Assembly: GCA_020847535.1 (NCBI GenBank)
Contig: JADLBU010000083.1
Span: 1-64,000, forward strand
Reading direction: 5' to 3'
Origin: Phycisphaerales bacterium
Lineage (GTDB): Bacteria; Planctomycetota; Phycisphaerae; Phycisphaerales; UBA1924
Length of the DNA stretch: 64,000 bases
Within the stretch, counting starts at the first letter, position 1. The number at the start of each line of letters is the position of its first letter. The notes under the pieces are model-generated. The model saw only the letters and a list, made by a program, of their open reading frames with translations, ran no database searches and had not been told where the DNA came from. Of the stretch, positions 8,611 through 17,138 are shown piece by piece. A program made the position numbers and the translations under genes.

Positions 8611-9756
8611 GTGCCCCCGACCCCCGCCGACATCCCACCTCCCACCGGCCGAAGCGCCTGGCACACCCTCCTCGCCCGCCCTCGCAGCGCCATCGCCCTC
8701 TCCCTCCTCACCATCGTCCTCATCCTCGCGATCGGCTCCCTCCCCTGGATGCTTGCCGGCAGCCCCACCGACCCAACCCCCCGCTACAACACCGGCGCGC
8801 TCGCCGAAGCCCGCCTCCCGCCTTCCTGGTCCCTATCCGACCATCCCGCCGATTCCCCACCCACCTCCTCCGCAATCTTCCGCCTCCTCGGCACCGACAC
8901 CCTCGGCCGCAGCCTCCTGTACCGCTCCCTCACTGGCGGCGCCATCTCTCTGACAGTTGGCCTTGCCGCCGCCCTCATCAGCGTCCTCATCGGCACCGCA
9001 TACGGCGCCATCTCCGCGCTCGCCGGCGGACGCATCGATGGCATCATGATGCGCGCTGTCGATGTCCTCTACGGGCTCCCCTACATCCTCCTAGTCGTCC
9101 TGCTCGCGGTCGCCGTCGATTCCGCCGTCGAACGCCTCGTCGTCGCACGCGTTCAGCGCACCAGCGCCATCCGCGCCCAGTTCATCGAGTCCGAGCTCGC
9201 CAAGCTCCCCGCTGACCAGCGAGCCGACCCCATGCATCGAGATCGCCTCCAGCGCGAAGCGATCCTCGCCCACGGCACCGGCGAGCTCTCCATGGCCTCG
9301 CAGAACGCGGTCAACATCATCACCCTGCTCGCCGCGATCGGATCCGTAAGCTGGCTCACCATGGCCCGCGTCGTCCGCGGTGAAGTCCTCTCCCTCAAGG
9401 CCCGCCCCTTCGTCGAAGCCGCTCGCGCCCTCGGCGTCCCCCCAACACAGATCCTCCTCCGCCACATCCTCCCCAACCTCATCGGCCCCATCGTCGTCTA
9501 CGCAACCCTCACCGTCCCCCAGGCGATCCTTCAGGAATCGTTCCTCAGCTTCCTCGGCATCGGCATCCGTCCACCCCTCCCAAGCTGGGGCAACCTCGCC
9601 GCCGAGGGACTCTCCGAGATCAACCCCTACAAGTCCCACTGGTGGCTGCTCGCCTTCCCCTGCCTCATGCTCGCCGGCACCCTCATCTGCCTCAACATCG
9701 TCGGCGATGCCCTCCGCGATGCCCTCGATCCCCGCTCCAGGAATCGCCGGGCATGA
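8611..9756 (+). CDS. Peptide ABC transporter permease, DppC/OppC family
   Basis: 381 residues from a GTG at 8611. The frame is open from 8485, but that upstream part is encoded by a repeat and a Pro/Thr-rich stretch, so the GTG is preferred although no ribosome site is visible. A first membrane segment (IALSLLTIVLILAIGSL) is followed by a periplasmic loop and a binding-protein-dependent transport domain. The EAA loop reads EAARALGVPPTQILLRHILPN, the coupling site for the ATPase. An insert of about 70 residues, rich in charged residues, separates transmembrane segments. The stop overlaps the ATPase start (ATGA). No DppB partner or binding protein is in the window. Confidence 0.85.
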   Translation: MPPTPADIPPPTGRSAWHTLLARPRSAIALSLLTIVLILAIGSLPWMLAGSPTDPTPRYNTGALAEARLPPSWSLSDHPADSPPTSSAIFRLLGTDTLGRSLLYRSLTGGAISLTVGLAAALISVLIGTAYGAISALAGGRIDGIMMRAVDVLYGLPYILLVVLLAVAVDSAVERLVVARVQRTSAIRAQFIESELAKLPADQRADPMHRDRLQREAILAHGTGELSMASQNAVNIITLLAAIGSVSWLTMARVVRGEVLSLKARPFVEAARALGVPPTQILLRHILPNLIGPIVVYATLTVPQAILQESFLSFLGIGIRPPLPSWGNLAAEGLSEINPYKSHWWLLAFPCLMLAGTLICLNIVGDALRDALDPRSRNRRA

Positions 9757-10925
9757 CCCAGCTCGTCCCCAATCCCCCAACTCCGCCCAGCGCCGCATCG
9801 ACCCCGCTCCTCACGGTCGAAGACCTTGCGATCTCCTTCGATCGCCCCGGCTCCACACCCTTCCGCGCGGTCGATGGTGTCAGCTTTGCCATCCACCCGC
9901 AACAGACGTTCGCCATCGTCGGCGAATCCGGCTCCGGAAAATCCGTCACCGCCCTCAGCATCCTCCGTCTGCTCGCCGCACCTCCGGCGATCTACGAGCG
10001 AGGCAGGATCACGCTCCATCAGCGCGGCGCAAGCGGCAGCAGTGGGGGAGCTGAGAGCAATGGTGGGCAAATCGATCTCCTCTCCATCCCCGAACCTCAA
10101 CTCCGCCAGCTCCGCGGAAGCGCCATCGGCATGATCTTCCAGGAGCCCATGACCAGCCTCAACCCCGTCCTCACCGTCGGGGATCAGATCGCCGAGGCCA
10201 TCACGCTCCACCAGCGCCTCCCCAAGTCACAAGCCCGCACCGCCGCGATCGCCGCCATGGAACAGGTCGGCATCCGCGAACCAATCGCCCGCTACAACGC
10301 CTACCCCCATCAATTCTCCGGCGGCATGCGCCAACGCACCATGATCGCCATGGCGCTCGCTTGCCAACCCACCCTCCTGATCGCCGATGAACCCACCACC
10401 GCCCTCGATGTCACCGTCCAGGACCAAATCCTCAATCTCCTCAACGACCTCAAACGCGATCGCGGCCTGGGCATCATCCTCATCACCCACGACCTCGGCC
10501 TGGTCGCCGACCACGCCGATGCCGTCTGCGTCATGTACGCCGGCCGAGTCATCGAATTCGGCCCCACCGCCGAAGTGCTCGCCAATCCCCTCCACCCCTA
10601 CACCAAAGGCCTGCTCGCTTGCACCCCAAGAATCGATGCCCCCCGAGCCCGCCTCCAAACCGTCGAAGACTTCCTCGCCCGCCCCGAAGACTGCACGCTG
10701 ACGCACAACAACACACCCATCCAACTCTGGTGGCCTACGCACTCCGCGCCCACCGGTGCAACCACACCAACCCCATCTCTCATCCAACCCACCCCAACCC
10801 GCTGGCTCGCAGCGTGGTCTACTCCCAGCTCTGCCGCGCTGAAGTCCACACTACCTCCGTCAGTGCATCGGCTTGGCCACGCGGAACGCCTCCACTCTTC
10901 GCCCCAAAGGGGCGACGGCCTGTAG
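9753..10925 (+). CDS. Peptide ABC transporter ATPase, DppD/OppD family
   Basis: 390 residues. Walker A GESGSGKS (57-64), Q-loop [10 protein letters not shown], signature QFSGGMRQR, Walker [13 protein letters not shown] and switch histidine ITHD are all intact, so it should hydrolyse [13 protein letters not shown] begins the oligopeptide-transporter C-terminal module, but the Cys-rich end usual in OppD is replaced by unrelated Pro/Thr/Ser-rich sequence running into repeat C1. The C-terminus may have been rewritten by that element. Coupled to the permease by a four-base overlap; a complete transporter needs partners encoded elsewhere. Confidence 0.86.
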   Translation: MTQLVPNPPTPPSAASTPLLTVEDLAISFDRPGSTPFRAVDGVSFAIHPQQTFAIVGESGSGKSVTALSILRLLAAPPAIYERGRITLHQRGASGSSGGAESNGGQIDLLSIPEPQLRQLRGSAIGMIFQEPMTSLNPVLTVGDQIAEAITLHQRLPKSQARTAAIAAMEQVGIREPIARYNAYPHQFSGGMRQRTMIAMALACQPTLLIADEPTTALDVTVQDQILNLLNDLKRDRGLGIILITHDLGLVADHADAVCVMYAGRVIEFGPTAEVLANPLHPYTKGLLACTPRIDAPRARLQTVEDFLARPEDCTLTHNNTPIQLWWPTHSAPTGATTPTPSLIQPTPTRWLAAWSTPSSAALKSTLPPSVHRLGHAERLHSSPQRGDGL

Positions 10926-11012
10926 CCACTGGTGGAGCATCGGAGGGCGCAGCCCACCGACGCGGAACCAGTGGAAAGCGAAGTGAATCAGTTTCGCCCC
11001 GGAGGGGCGAAG
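10897..11012 (+). repeat. RAYT-associated repeat family C, copy C1
   Basis: Starts with hairpin CGCCCCAAAGGGGCG (10900-10914) and ends with hairpin CGCCCCGGAGGGGCG near 11009. Between them are GTAGCCACTGGTGGAGCATC and GCGGAACCAGTGGAA, shared with copy C2. It overlaps the 3' end of the dppD-like gene. Confidence 0.85.
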
Positions 11013-11039
11013 GAAGCCCCTTCAAGGGACCACTCCCCC

Positions 11040-11492
11040 TCACTCAAACACATACCTCTCATCAAACTCCACCTCATGCAGCCGAAGCATCCGAAGCAAC
11101 TCCGTCTTGAAGTCTTCTTTCCTGTGATGCTCCGCCTGACCTGCGATGTACTTCTTGACCGCCTCCTCCTGCGAATTGCTGACCGAGAACACACTGTACC
11201 CTTCCTGCCACGCAAACTCTCCCAACTCCGCGAACGTCTGATGCACCCATAGCGATGACCGGGCCTTCACCGCTCTCGTGAGGTCAGCCACGGTTCCATC
11301 CGTTCGCCAGCGCAAGTACATATGAACGTGATCCTCAACCCCGCCGATGTTATACAGCGCCCCCTTCTCCGCCCGAACGATGCCGCCGATGTACGGGTAA
11401 AGCCGTTCAGCGACCTCCCGCCCAATCCACGGCACGCGCCCCTTGGTCGAATAGACCACATGCAACAGAATCTGCGAATAGGTACCAGGCAA
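11040..11492 (-). CDS. Y1 (IS200/RAYT-like) transposase
   Basis: 150 residues from a TTG at 11492, which has AAAGG nine bases upstream; another TTG at 11534 would add 14 residues. PGTYSQILLHVVYSTKGR is the typical start of REP-associated or IS200-type transposases. The HUH metal site is H55-V-H57 in VEDHVHMYL, and the nucleophile is probably Y115 in KKYIAGQAEHH. These enzymes cut and rejoin single-stranded DNA at hairpins. No accessory tnpB is present. All key residues are intact, so it may be active on the flanking repeats. Confidence 0.88.
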   Translation of the reverse strand: MPGTYSQILLHVVYSTKGRVPWIGREVAERLYPYIGGIVRAEKGALYNIGGVEDHVHMYLRWRTDGTVADLTRAVKARSSLWVHQTFAELGEFAWQEGYSVFSVSNSQEEAVKKYIAGQAEHHRKEDFKTELLRMLRLHEVEFDERYVFE

Positions 11493-11601
11493 GCAAGCCC
11501 ACCTTTCCGATCCCCTTCGTACTTTGCGTGACAAACGCAGAGTACCGCTTCGTCAAACACATTGCGAGTCAAGCTCGCCACGCCACACGCATGGCCGTTC
11601 T

Positions 11602-11722
11602 CTCTCCGCCCCAGCGGGGCGAAGGCCTGTAGCCACTGGTGGAGCATCGACGGGCAGAGCCCGGCGATGCGGAACCAGTGGAACATGTTCGCAGAGAATC
11701 TCGCCCCGGCAGGGGCGGAGGA
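11602..11722 (+). repeat. RAYT-associated repeat family C, copy C2
   Basis: Same order of parts as C1: first hairpin CGCCCCAGCGGGGCG (11607-11621), shared core with CCTGTAGCCACTGGTGGAGC, and last hairpin CGCCCC/GGGGCG (11702-11717). It lies upstream of both the transposase and the GIY-YIG gene, between the two. Confidence 0.85.
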
Positions 11723-11767
11723 GTTTGCGGGGTAGATCGGGCGAAACTGATATCATTTGCGGCAGAT

Positions 11768-12490
11768 ATGACGAAGAAAGAGATCATTGACGAGATAAGG
11801 CGGACCGCTCAAGCAAACGGCGGCGTTCCCCTCGGCTGGCGGAAGTTTGCCACAGAGACCGGAATCAGAGACCCGGACTGGAAAGGCAGATTCTGGGCAC
11901 GTTGGAGCGATGCGCTTCGTGAGGCGGGGCATGCGCCGAAGGAGATGACGAAGGCCTACAGCGAGTCGGAACTGCTGGAGAAGTATGCTGGGCTTTCACT
12001 TGAGCATGGGCGCCTACCGACTAACGCTGATATTCGGCTCAGCATCAACAATGGCCTCGTGTTCCCGGACGGCAACACCTTCACAAGGCATTTTGGAGGA
12101 AAACCAGCACTCATCGCGAGGCTTCGTGAGTACTGCCAAAGTCGGACCAAGTTCACGTCGGTGGTTGCCATGTGCGACGGCTACCTCCCACGGCCAGACG
12201 AAGAGCCTCGCGAGCCGGAACGCGATAGCAAGCAAATCGGCTTCGTCGATTTGATGAGGTCCGCCAAGTTCTACAAGATCGGTAAGGTGAACGCGACCGG
12301 GCGACGACAGCGCCAACTGGCGATCCAGATGCCAGAGAGCCTCATGCTCATTCACGAGATCAAGACCGACGATCCATTTGGAATCGAGACGTATTGGCAT
12401 AACAGGTTTGCAGAAAAGCGGCGAAATGGCGAGTGGTTTGAACTATCGGCGACAGACGCCGCGGCCTTCAAGCGCCGCAAGTTCATGTAA
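11768..12490 (+). CDS. GIY-YIG (Mug113-type) nuclease-like protein
   Basis: 240 residues. The C-terminal third (158-240) matches the Mug113/T5orf172 branch of GIY-YIG nucleases: a GFVDLM strand, YKIGK (169-173), R180, E207 in FGIETYWHNRF and N220 in RRNGEWFEL. The N-terminal part has two segments resembling homing-endonuclease-associated repeats (KEIIDEIRRTAQANGGVPLG and SELLEKYAGLSLEHGRLP), probably DNA-binding. Codon use is visibly less GC-biased than in neighbours, suggesting transfer. It sits between repeat C2 and inverted copy C3, so it may be cargo of the island. Partner and target are unknown. Confidence 0.72.
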   Translation: MTKKEIIDEIRRTAQANGGVPLGWRKFATETGIRDPDWKGRFWARWSDALREAGHAPKEMTKAYSESELLEKYAGLSLEHGRLPTNADIRLSINNGLVFPDGNTFTRHFGGKPALIARLREYCQSRTKFTSVVAMCDGYLPRPDEEPREPERDSKQIGFVDLMRSAKFYKIGKVNATGRRQRQLAIQMPESLMLIHEIKTDDPFGIETYWHNRFAEKRRNGEWFELSATDAAAFKRRKFM

Positions 12491-12499
12491 CGCATGCTC

Positions 12500-12612
12500 C
12501 TCCGCCCCTCCCGGGGCGGTCCACACTTCAGTCCTCACTCCACGGGTTCCGCTCCGCCCAAAGCCGCGTCGCTCCACCCGCGGCTACACCCCCACGCCCC
12601 TCCGGGGCGATC
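12500..12612 (-). repeat. RAYT-associated repeat family C, copy C3 (inverted)
   Basis: Hairpins CGCCCCTCCCGGGGCG (12503-12518) and CGCCCCTCCGGGGCG (12595-12609) flank a core which, on the minus strand, shows TGTAGCC, GGTGGAGC and GCGGAACC in the C1/C2 order. It is inverted relative to C1 and C2 and more diverged. It follows the GIY-YIG gene by about ten bases. Confidence 0.75.
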
Positions 12613-12665
12613 CGACTCCACTCCCTCCATCCGCCGTACCCTTCCGCAGCCCGACATCTACTCCC

Positions 12666-13793
12666 ATGAAAATCCTCATCCTCGCCGACGAAATCTTCGC
12701 CATGCGTGAGCGCGCCATGCTCTCACGACTCGAACTCGGACTCGCCGATGAGGGCATCCGCGTCATCCACGCGCTCCCCGAATCCGCCTCCCATCGCGAG
12801 CCCGCCGGTGTCTTCTCGCGCTCCGTCGCCTACGAAACCTCCAAGATCGGCCCCCTGCGCCGAATGCTCGCCCGCCGGCTCGCCGCCACCATCCGCGATC
12901 CCGAGGCCGAGGAGGACGACCAGCCCGTCTCCATCATCCACGTCTTCGGCGGCTCGGTCTGGGATCTGGGCCTCGACCTCGCCACCGAGCTCGACTCCGA
13001 ACTCGTCCTCGAGCTCTGGCGACCCGCCCTCCGCGAACGCGCCGAGGCGCTCGCCGCCGCTCGCCGCGAGAAGCCCTGGCCCGTGTTCGCCGTCCCCGAT
13101 CCCATGATCGAACGCCAGATCAGCGACAAGGGCTCCCGACTCACCGTCCGCACCACACCCTGGGGCGTCCACATGGAGGACCAGGCCCATCGCCTCCTCC
13201 CCCCCGATCGCGTGCCCGCCGCCGTCATCATCGGCGGAGGACACGACCGCGCAGCCTGCACCGCCGCACTCCAGGGCCTCGCACAGGTCATCCCGCACCA
13301 CCGCGAGTTCATGATCTTCATCGATTCGCGCGTCATTCGACGCGGCGATCTCTGGCCGATCGCCAAGCGCCTCGGCCTCCTCCCCTCGATCACCCTCATC
13401 GAAGACATCGAAGATCGCCGGGATCTCCTTACGCAGGCCGATCTCCTCATCCTCCCCGAAGCTCGCGGCGAGAACCACAGCATCGTCCTCGAAGCCATGG
13501 CCGCCCCCATGGCCCTGATCGCCGCCGCCGATCCCTCTGTCGGAACCCTCATCGATGGCCGCACCGCGATGCTCATCCCCAAGCCCGATCCGGGCCTCTG
13601 GACCACCGCGATCCGAAGCCTCCTCTCCGATCCAGACCGCACCAACGCCCTGGCCCTCTCCGCCCGCGACTACATCCGCCAGGAACGCTCGGCGTTCCGC
13701 CACATCAAGTCGGTCCTGGATCTCTACCAGTGGATGACCAGCAGCGCTTCCATTCCCATCCGGGAGCAGTCCGGAACCGCCTCCCCGATCTAG
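12666..13793 (+). CDS. Glycosyltransferase, GT4-like
   Basis: 375 residues, no signal peptide. The N-terminus MKILILADEIFAMRERAML and SIIHVFGGSVWDLGL look like the first Rossmann lobe of GT-B enzymes. The C-terminal lobe contains ITLIEDIEDRRDLLTQADLLILPEARGENHSIVLEAMA, matching the GT4 region where a glutamate binds the nucleotide sugar (the classical E-x7-E appears here as E-x(3)-HSIVLE). The donor and acceptor are unknown. It stands alone after the mobile island. Confidence 0.75.
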   Translation: MKILILADEIFAMRERAMLSRLELGLADEGIRVIHALPESASHREPAGVFSRSVAYETSKIGPLRRMLARRLAATIRDPEAEEDDQPVSIIHVFGGSVWDLGLDLATELDSELVLELWRPALRERAEALAAARREKPWPVFAVPDPMIERQISDKGSRLTVRTTPWGVHMEDQAHRLLPPDRVPAAVIIGGGHDRAACTAALQGLAQVIPHHREFMIFIDSRVIRRGDLWPIAKRLGLLPSITLIEDIEDRRDLLTQADLLILPEARGENHSIVLEAMAAPMALIAAADPSVGTLIDGRTAMLIPKPDPGLWTTAIRSLLSDPDRTNALALSARDYIRQERSAFRHIKSVLDLYQWMTSSASIPIREQSGTASPI

Positions 13794-13840
13794 TGGAACA
13801 GGCATCCTGCCTGTGTTCTGCCGCTCTGCTACCCGTTCTG
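13794..13840 (-). repeat. Palindromic repeat family A, copy 2
   Basis: Palindrome ACAGGCA/TGCCTGT at 13798-13814. On the minus strand the left flank AGCAGAGCGG-AGAACACAGGC matches copy 4 at 36.3 kb closely. It starts right after the glycosyltransferase stop codon. Confidence 0.8.
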
Positions 13841-13897
13841 TTGCCGCCTCAACGCCGGATAACCACCCGCCCCCGGTATTCACAATCCCGATTCCCC

Positions 13898-13985
13898 TTG
13901 ACAACCGTAAGTTACGGTGCATCTTGAAGTTAGGAGGAAGGGAAGCGCCGGACCGCCGCAAGGCGAACCGGCGCGATTTCTTCCC
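13898..13985 (+). promoter_or_regulatory. Possible promoter and nested-hairpin leader
   Basis: TTGACA at 13898-13903 is a perfect -35 box; the -10 box is poor (ATCTTG or CATCTT at the right distance). Downstream, 13940-13985 forms three stacked stems: GGGAAG/CTTCCC, CGCCGG/CCGGCG and CGCC/GGCG with a GCAA tetraloop. It precedes the secreted protein gene at 14050. It matches no riboswitch class that I recognise; it could equally be a mRNA-stabilising or protein-binding structure. Confidence 0.4.
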
Positions 13986-14049
13986 GTGGGCCCGCCTCGC
14001 GCAGGTCCACGGCTTTGCCATGGATGGGACAGAAAGAGAGGCAGTTGAA

Positions 14050-14841
14050 ATGGTCGCTCGACTTTTCTGGTCCAGCGCGCTGGTTGTGTCGTGCGCTGCG
14101 ATCACCGCCACCGCGGCTCCGCACCCGCTTCAGGGCCCAGACCGCGGCTACAGCAGCCGCGTCAAGCTGCTCGCCACCCGCCCCGCCTACCCCGCGAACG
14201 TCGTCGATGATGTCCGCAGGCCCGGCGCCAACGGCAAGCCTTTCATCACCCGCGGATGGATCGGCGATCCCGAAGGCAAGTACCCGCGCCAGTACCCCGT
14301 TTCCTCCTGGGGCGATCCAGGCCCCGCAGGCTACGGCACGTTCGATGATGACTACTCAGAAGTCCTCGTCCGCGTCGGCGAAACCGCCGTCGTGATCAAC
14401 CCCTGGGAATCCATTCCCGAGGCCGGTTACCAGCACCTCGAGCGCGGACGCATCGAGTGGCTCAAGGAAAACGGCTACGCCGGCGGTGTCCGCACCTTCA
14501 CCAACCCCCTCTATCGCCGGGATCCTGCCCCCGATGCCGTGACCGCCAAGGCCGACTCCAAGAAGCTCCCCGACCCCCGCGCTGTCTTCGAGCTCCCCGC
14601 CGACATGCCCCGCTTCAAGAAGCGCCAGGAAGTCAACTCGGCGCCCAAGTCGCGCGAAACCGACAAGAACCACGCCCACACCCCCCACACCATCGTCGTC
14701 GTCCGCACCAAGGATGAGCCCGCGATCAAGCCCACCCTCGACGACAAGGCCAAGCACCAGATCGTCGCCAAGCCCACGACCGCCCAGCCCGCAACCGTCG
14801 AGCCCGCCCCCAAGCAGCTCGCCGACGCCACCAAGCGCTAA
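14050..14841 (+). CDS. Secreted hypothetical protein
   Basis: 263 residues. A Sec signal peptide is visible (MVARLFWSSALVVSCAAITATA). The mature part is rich in Tyr, Pro and Gly at first (GYGTFDDDYSEVLVRVGETAVVINPWES), then has a charged, Lys/Pro/Thr-rich low-complexity tail. I recognise no domain. ATG at 14050 is preferred over 14020 because AGAGAGG lies eight bases upstream and the signal peptide then begins correctly. A structured leader precedes it. Confidence 0.7.
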   Translation: MVARLFWSSALVVSCAAITATAAPHPLQGPDRGYSSRVKLLATRPAYPANVVDDVRRPGANGKPFITRGWIGDPEGKYPRQYPVSSWGDPGPAGYGTFDDDYSEVLVRVGETAVVINPWESIPEAGYQHLERGRIEWLKENGYAGGVRTFTNPLYRRDPAPDAVTAKADSKKLPDPRAVFELPADMPRFKKRQEVNSAPKSRETDKNHAHTPHTIVVVRTKDEPAIKPTLDDKAKHQIVAKPTTAQPATVEPAPKQLADATKR

Positions 14842-14875
14842 GCGATCGCCCCCAACCCACACCTCTCCGCTTACG

Positions 14876-14897
14876 CCCCCGTGCCCGCGCGCGGGGG
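14876..14897 (+). terminator. Weak terminator-like hairpin
   Basis: CCCCCG and CGGGGG arms around ten bases lie 35 bases after the secreted protein stop, followed by the T-rich TGTTCTACTTTCT. The T-run is interrupted, so termination is only plausible. Confidence 0.4.
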
Positions 14898-14948
14898 TGT
14901 TCTACTTTCTGACTCACCCTGCCACTCTGCCACTTCTACCCTTCCCTC

Positions 14949-16517
14949 GTGTCCCGCCTCCCCTTCGATCCCAACAAAATGGCCGTACGCAAGGAGCCTC
15001 CACAAGCTCCCGCGATCCTCACTGTCTCCCAACTCTCCCAAAAACTCGACTCCGTCCTCCGCGACGGCCTCACCTCCGCCATCCGCGTAAGCGGCGAAAT
15101 CTCCGGCTTCCGCGATCGCACCCACTGGTACTTCGATCTCAAGGATGCCGACTCGGTCATCTCCTGTGTGATGTTCCAGTCCGCCGCTCGCCGCTCATCC
15201 ATCCAACCCGCCGATGGCCTCCAGGTCGTCATCAAGGGCCGAATCGAGTACTACGCCAAGCAAGGCAAAGTCTCCCTGCTCGCCGAATCCATCGAACCCA
15301 TCGGCGCTGGCGCTCTCGACCTTGCCTTCCGCAAGCTCGTCGATGAGTGCCGGGCCCTCGGCTGGCTTGATCCCAACCGCAAGCGCCTCCTCCCGCGCTT
15401 CCCCCGCAGGATCGCCATCGTCACCAGCCGCACCGGCGCTGCCCTCCAGGATGTCCTGGTCACCATGAAGCGCCGATGCCCCGCCGTCAGCGCCCTCATC
15501 GTCGATGTCCGCGTCCAGGGCGATGCCGCTGCCGCCGAGATCACCGCCGCGATCCGCGAGCTCTCCATCCGCGGTAACGAACTCAACCTCGATGCCATCA
15601 TCCTCACACGCGGCGGCGGATCCAAGGAAGACCTCTGGTCCTTCAACGATCGCCAGCTCGCCGAATCCATTGTCAACTCCCCCATCCCCATCGTCGCCGC
15701 GATCGGCCACGAAACCGACACCACGCTCGCCGAACTGGTCGCCGATGAGCGCTGCGCCACACCGACACAGGCCGCGATGCGCCTCACGCCCGATGCCGCC
15801 GAGCTCGCCCGCCAGGTCGAATCCCTCGATCGCCGCCTCAACAGCCATATCCGCCGACTCACCGCGACGGGCCGGCGCTCCATCGACACGCTCGCCGCCC
15901 GACCCGCCCTCCGGGATCCCATGACCATCATCGAGGATCGCCGCGAACTCCTCGAATCCCACACCGCGAACCTGTGCAGCGCTGCGATGCGCTGCATCCG
16001 CGATCGCACCTCCAACCTCAACCTGCTCGCCGCCAAGCTCGATCGCCACCGCCCGCAGGCGATCCACGCCGGCAAGCGATCCCTCCTCGAAACGCTCGCC
16101 CGCCGCCTCGAAGTCGCCACGCGAGCCCGCACCGGCGAGGTCGATCTCACCGAACGCACCGACCGCCTCGCGCTTGCCCTCCGCAACATCCACAAATCCG
16201 CCACCGCCCGCATCGACTCCACCGATCGCCAACTCCGCGCCATCAGCCCCCTCCGAGTCCTCGACCGCGGCTTCAGCGTGACCACAACCCCCGACGGCCG
16301 CATCATCCGCTCAACGCTCAACGTCCAGCCCGGCGATCAGATCACAACCCGGGTCGCCGATGGCCAATTCACCTCGATCACCCAACCCAACGACGGCTCG
16401 CCGACCCCTCCGCGATCACAGCCGACGCCGGCACCACCGCCCCCCGTGTCACTTCCACGGCGCCCGTCATCAAAGAAGCCAACCAACAACCAAGAAGGCC
16501 TCTTCGGCACTCCGTGA
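14949..16517 (+). CDS. xseA: Exodeoxyribonuclease VII large subunit
   Basis: 522 residues. XseA with XseB degrades single-stranded DNA to oligonucleotides in repair. The N-terminal OB domain covers about 20-115 (TVSQLSQKL, VSGEISGF, HWYFDLKD). The catalytic domain has IAIVTSRTGAALQDVL, ILTRGGGSKEDLW, VAAIGHETDTTLAELVAD and ATPTQAA, all family hallmarks. A coiled-coil region and a Pro/Ser-rich tail follow. The GTG start is used; an ATG at 14979 is an alternative. The small subunit gene xseB is not next to it. Confidence 0.95.
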   Translation: MSRLPFDPNKMAVRKEPPQAPAILTVSQLSQKLDSVLRDGLTSAIRVSGEISGFRDRTHWYFDLKDADSVISCVMFQSAARRSSIQPADGLQVVIKGRIEYYAKQGKVSLLAESIEPIGAGALDLAFRKLVDECRALGWLDPNRKRLLPRFPRRIAIVTSRTGAALQDVLVTMKRRCPAVSALIVDVRVQGDAAAAEITAAIRELSIRGNELNLDAIILTRGGGSKEDLWSFNDRQLAESIVNSPIPIVAAIGHETDTTLAELVADERCATPTQAAMRLTPDAAELARQVESLDRRLNSHIRRLTATGRRSIDTLAARPALRDPMTIIEDRRELLESHTANLCSAAMRCIRDRTSNLNLLAAKLDRHRPQAIHAGKRSLLETLARRLEVATRARTGEVDLTERTDRLALALRNIHKSATARIDSTDRQLRAISPLRVLDRGFSVTTTPDGRIIRSTLNVQPGDQITTRVADGQFTSITQPNDGSPTPPRSQPTPAPPPPVSLPRRPSSKKPTNNQEGLFGTP

Positions 16518-16544
16518 TCGCCTGCACAATCACACTCCGCGTCT

Positions 16545-16590
16545 CCCTGACTCCGTGACTTCGTGACTTCGCCACTCCGTCACTTCTTCA
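16545..16590. repeat. Dispersed repeat family F, copy 2
   Basis: Imperfect copies of GACTCCGTGACTTCGT between convergent xseA and the thioredoxin gene. It touches the last codons of the minus-strand thioredoxin gene. Confidence 0.65.
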
Positions 16591-17089
16591 CCACTTCCCC
16601 CATCGCCTTCTCCGCCTTCTCCCACCCCGCATCCCCCGCAATCCTCCCCACGATCTTCTTCGTACTCACCTCTACCAACACAATCTCCCCCGTCTTCTTC
16701 CCCTCACCCAACTCCTTCCACAACCCCCCAACCCCGATCGCCGCCGCCAGATACTCCCCCTGCACCCGCCCGCGCTGATCCGTCAGATCCATCCGCACGA
16801 ACAGCACCGGATCGGCATCAAACTTCTTCCCCAGATCCTCGAACAGCGTCCCCATCCCCTGGCACAACGGACACCAGTCCGCGTGCAGCTTGATCGCGAT
16901 CACCTTGGCCGAACGCGCGCCCCTCGATGGCTGCAATTCCAGCGGTCGACGCGGTTCCGGGCTGATCGGGATCCGATTCGGATCCGGCGGAATCGTGCTC
17001 GGCTGCCCATCAGTCTGCTTCACCGGTTGCGCCAACACGATCGCCGCCACCAACGAAACCGCCAACACGCCAAGCACGCGCATTCTCAT
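16580..17089 (-). CDS. Exported thioredoxin-fold protein (WCPLC)
   Basis: 169 residues. A signal peptide or N-terminal anchor (MRVLGVLAVSLVAAIVLA) is followed by a Pro-rich linker and a thioredoxin domain with HADWCPLCQGM (C73, C76). It probably handles disulfides or acts as a thiol reductase outside the cytosol; the dipeptide PL between the cysteines is unusual. The start at 17089 has GGAG six bases upstream; a second ATG is two codons later. A family E repeat separates it from the serpin gene upstream on the same strand. Confidence 0.78.
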   Translation of the reverse strand: MRMRVLGVLAVSLVAAIVLAQPVKQTDGQPSTIPPDPNRIPISPEPRRPLELQPSRGARSAKVIAIKLHADWCPLCQGMGTLFEDLGKKFDADPVLFVRMDLTDQRGRVQGEYLAAAIGVGGLWKELGEGKKTGEIVLVEVSTKKIVGRIAGDAGWEKAEKAMGEVVKK

Positions 17090-17097
17090 GTCTTGCT

Positions 17098-17134
17098 CCG
17101 ACCCCAGTCCCCAGTGCCCAATCCCCAGTGCCTT
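17098..17134. repeat. Dispersed repeat family E, copy 2
   Basis: On the minus strand, imperfect tandem copies of CACTGGGGATTGGG. It fills the gap between the serpin stop and the thioredoxin start. Confidence 0.65.
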
Positions 17135-17138
17135 CCAA

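Larger units (their letters stand above)
10897..11722. mobile_element. Y1-transposase element flanked by direct repeats C1 and C2
   Basis: A Y1 transposase gene on the minus strand is bracketed by two copies, in the same orientation, of a roughly 115-base repeat (10897-11012 and 11602-11722). The copies share a CGCCCC/GGGGCG hairpin at each end and an internal match including CCTGTAGCCACTGGTGGAGC and GCGGAACCAGTGGAA. This is the expected layout of a RAYT-type element, where the transposase acts on hairpin repeats. Exact element boundaries cannot be fixed from one copy. Confidence 0.7.

Noticed and set aside
13813-14049. N-terminal extension of the secreted protein at 14050
   Set aside because: The longer frame would start within repeat A2 and bury the signal peptide; a strong ribosome site favours 14050.
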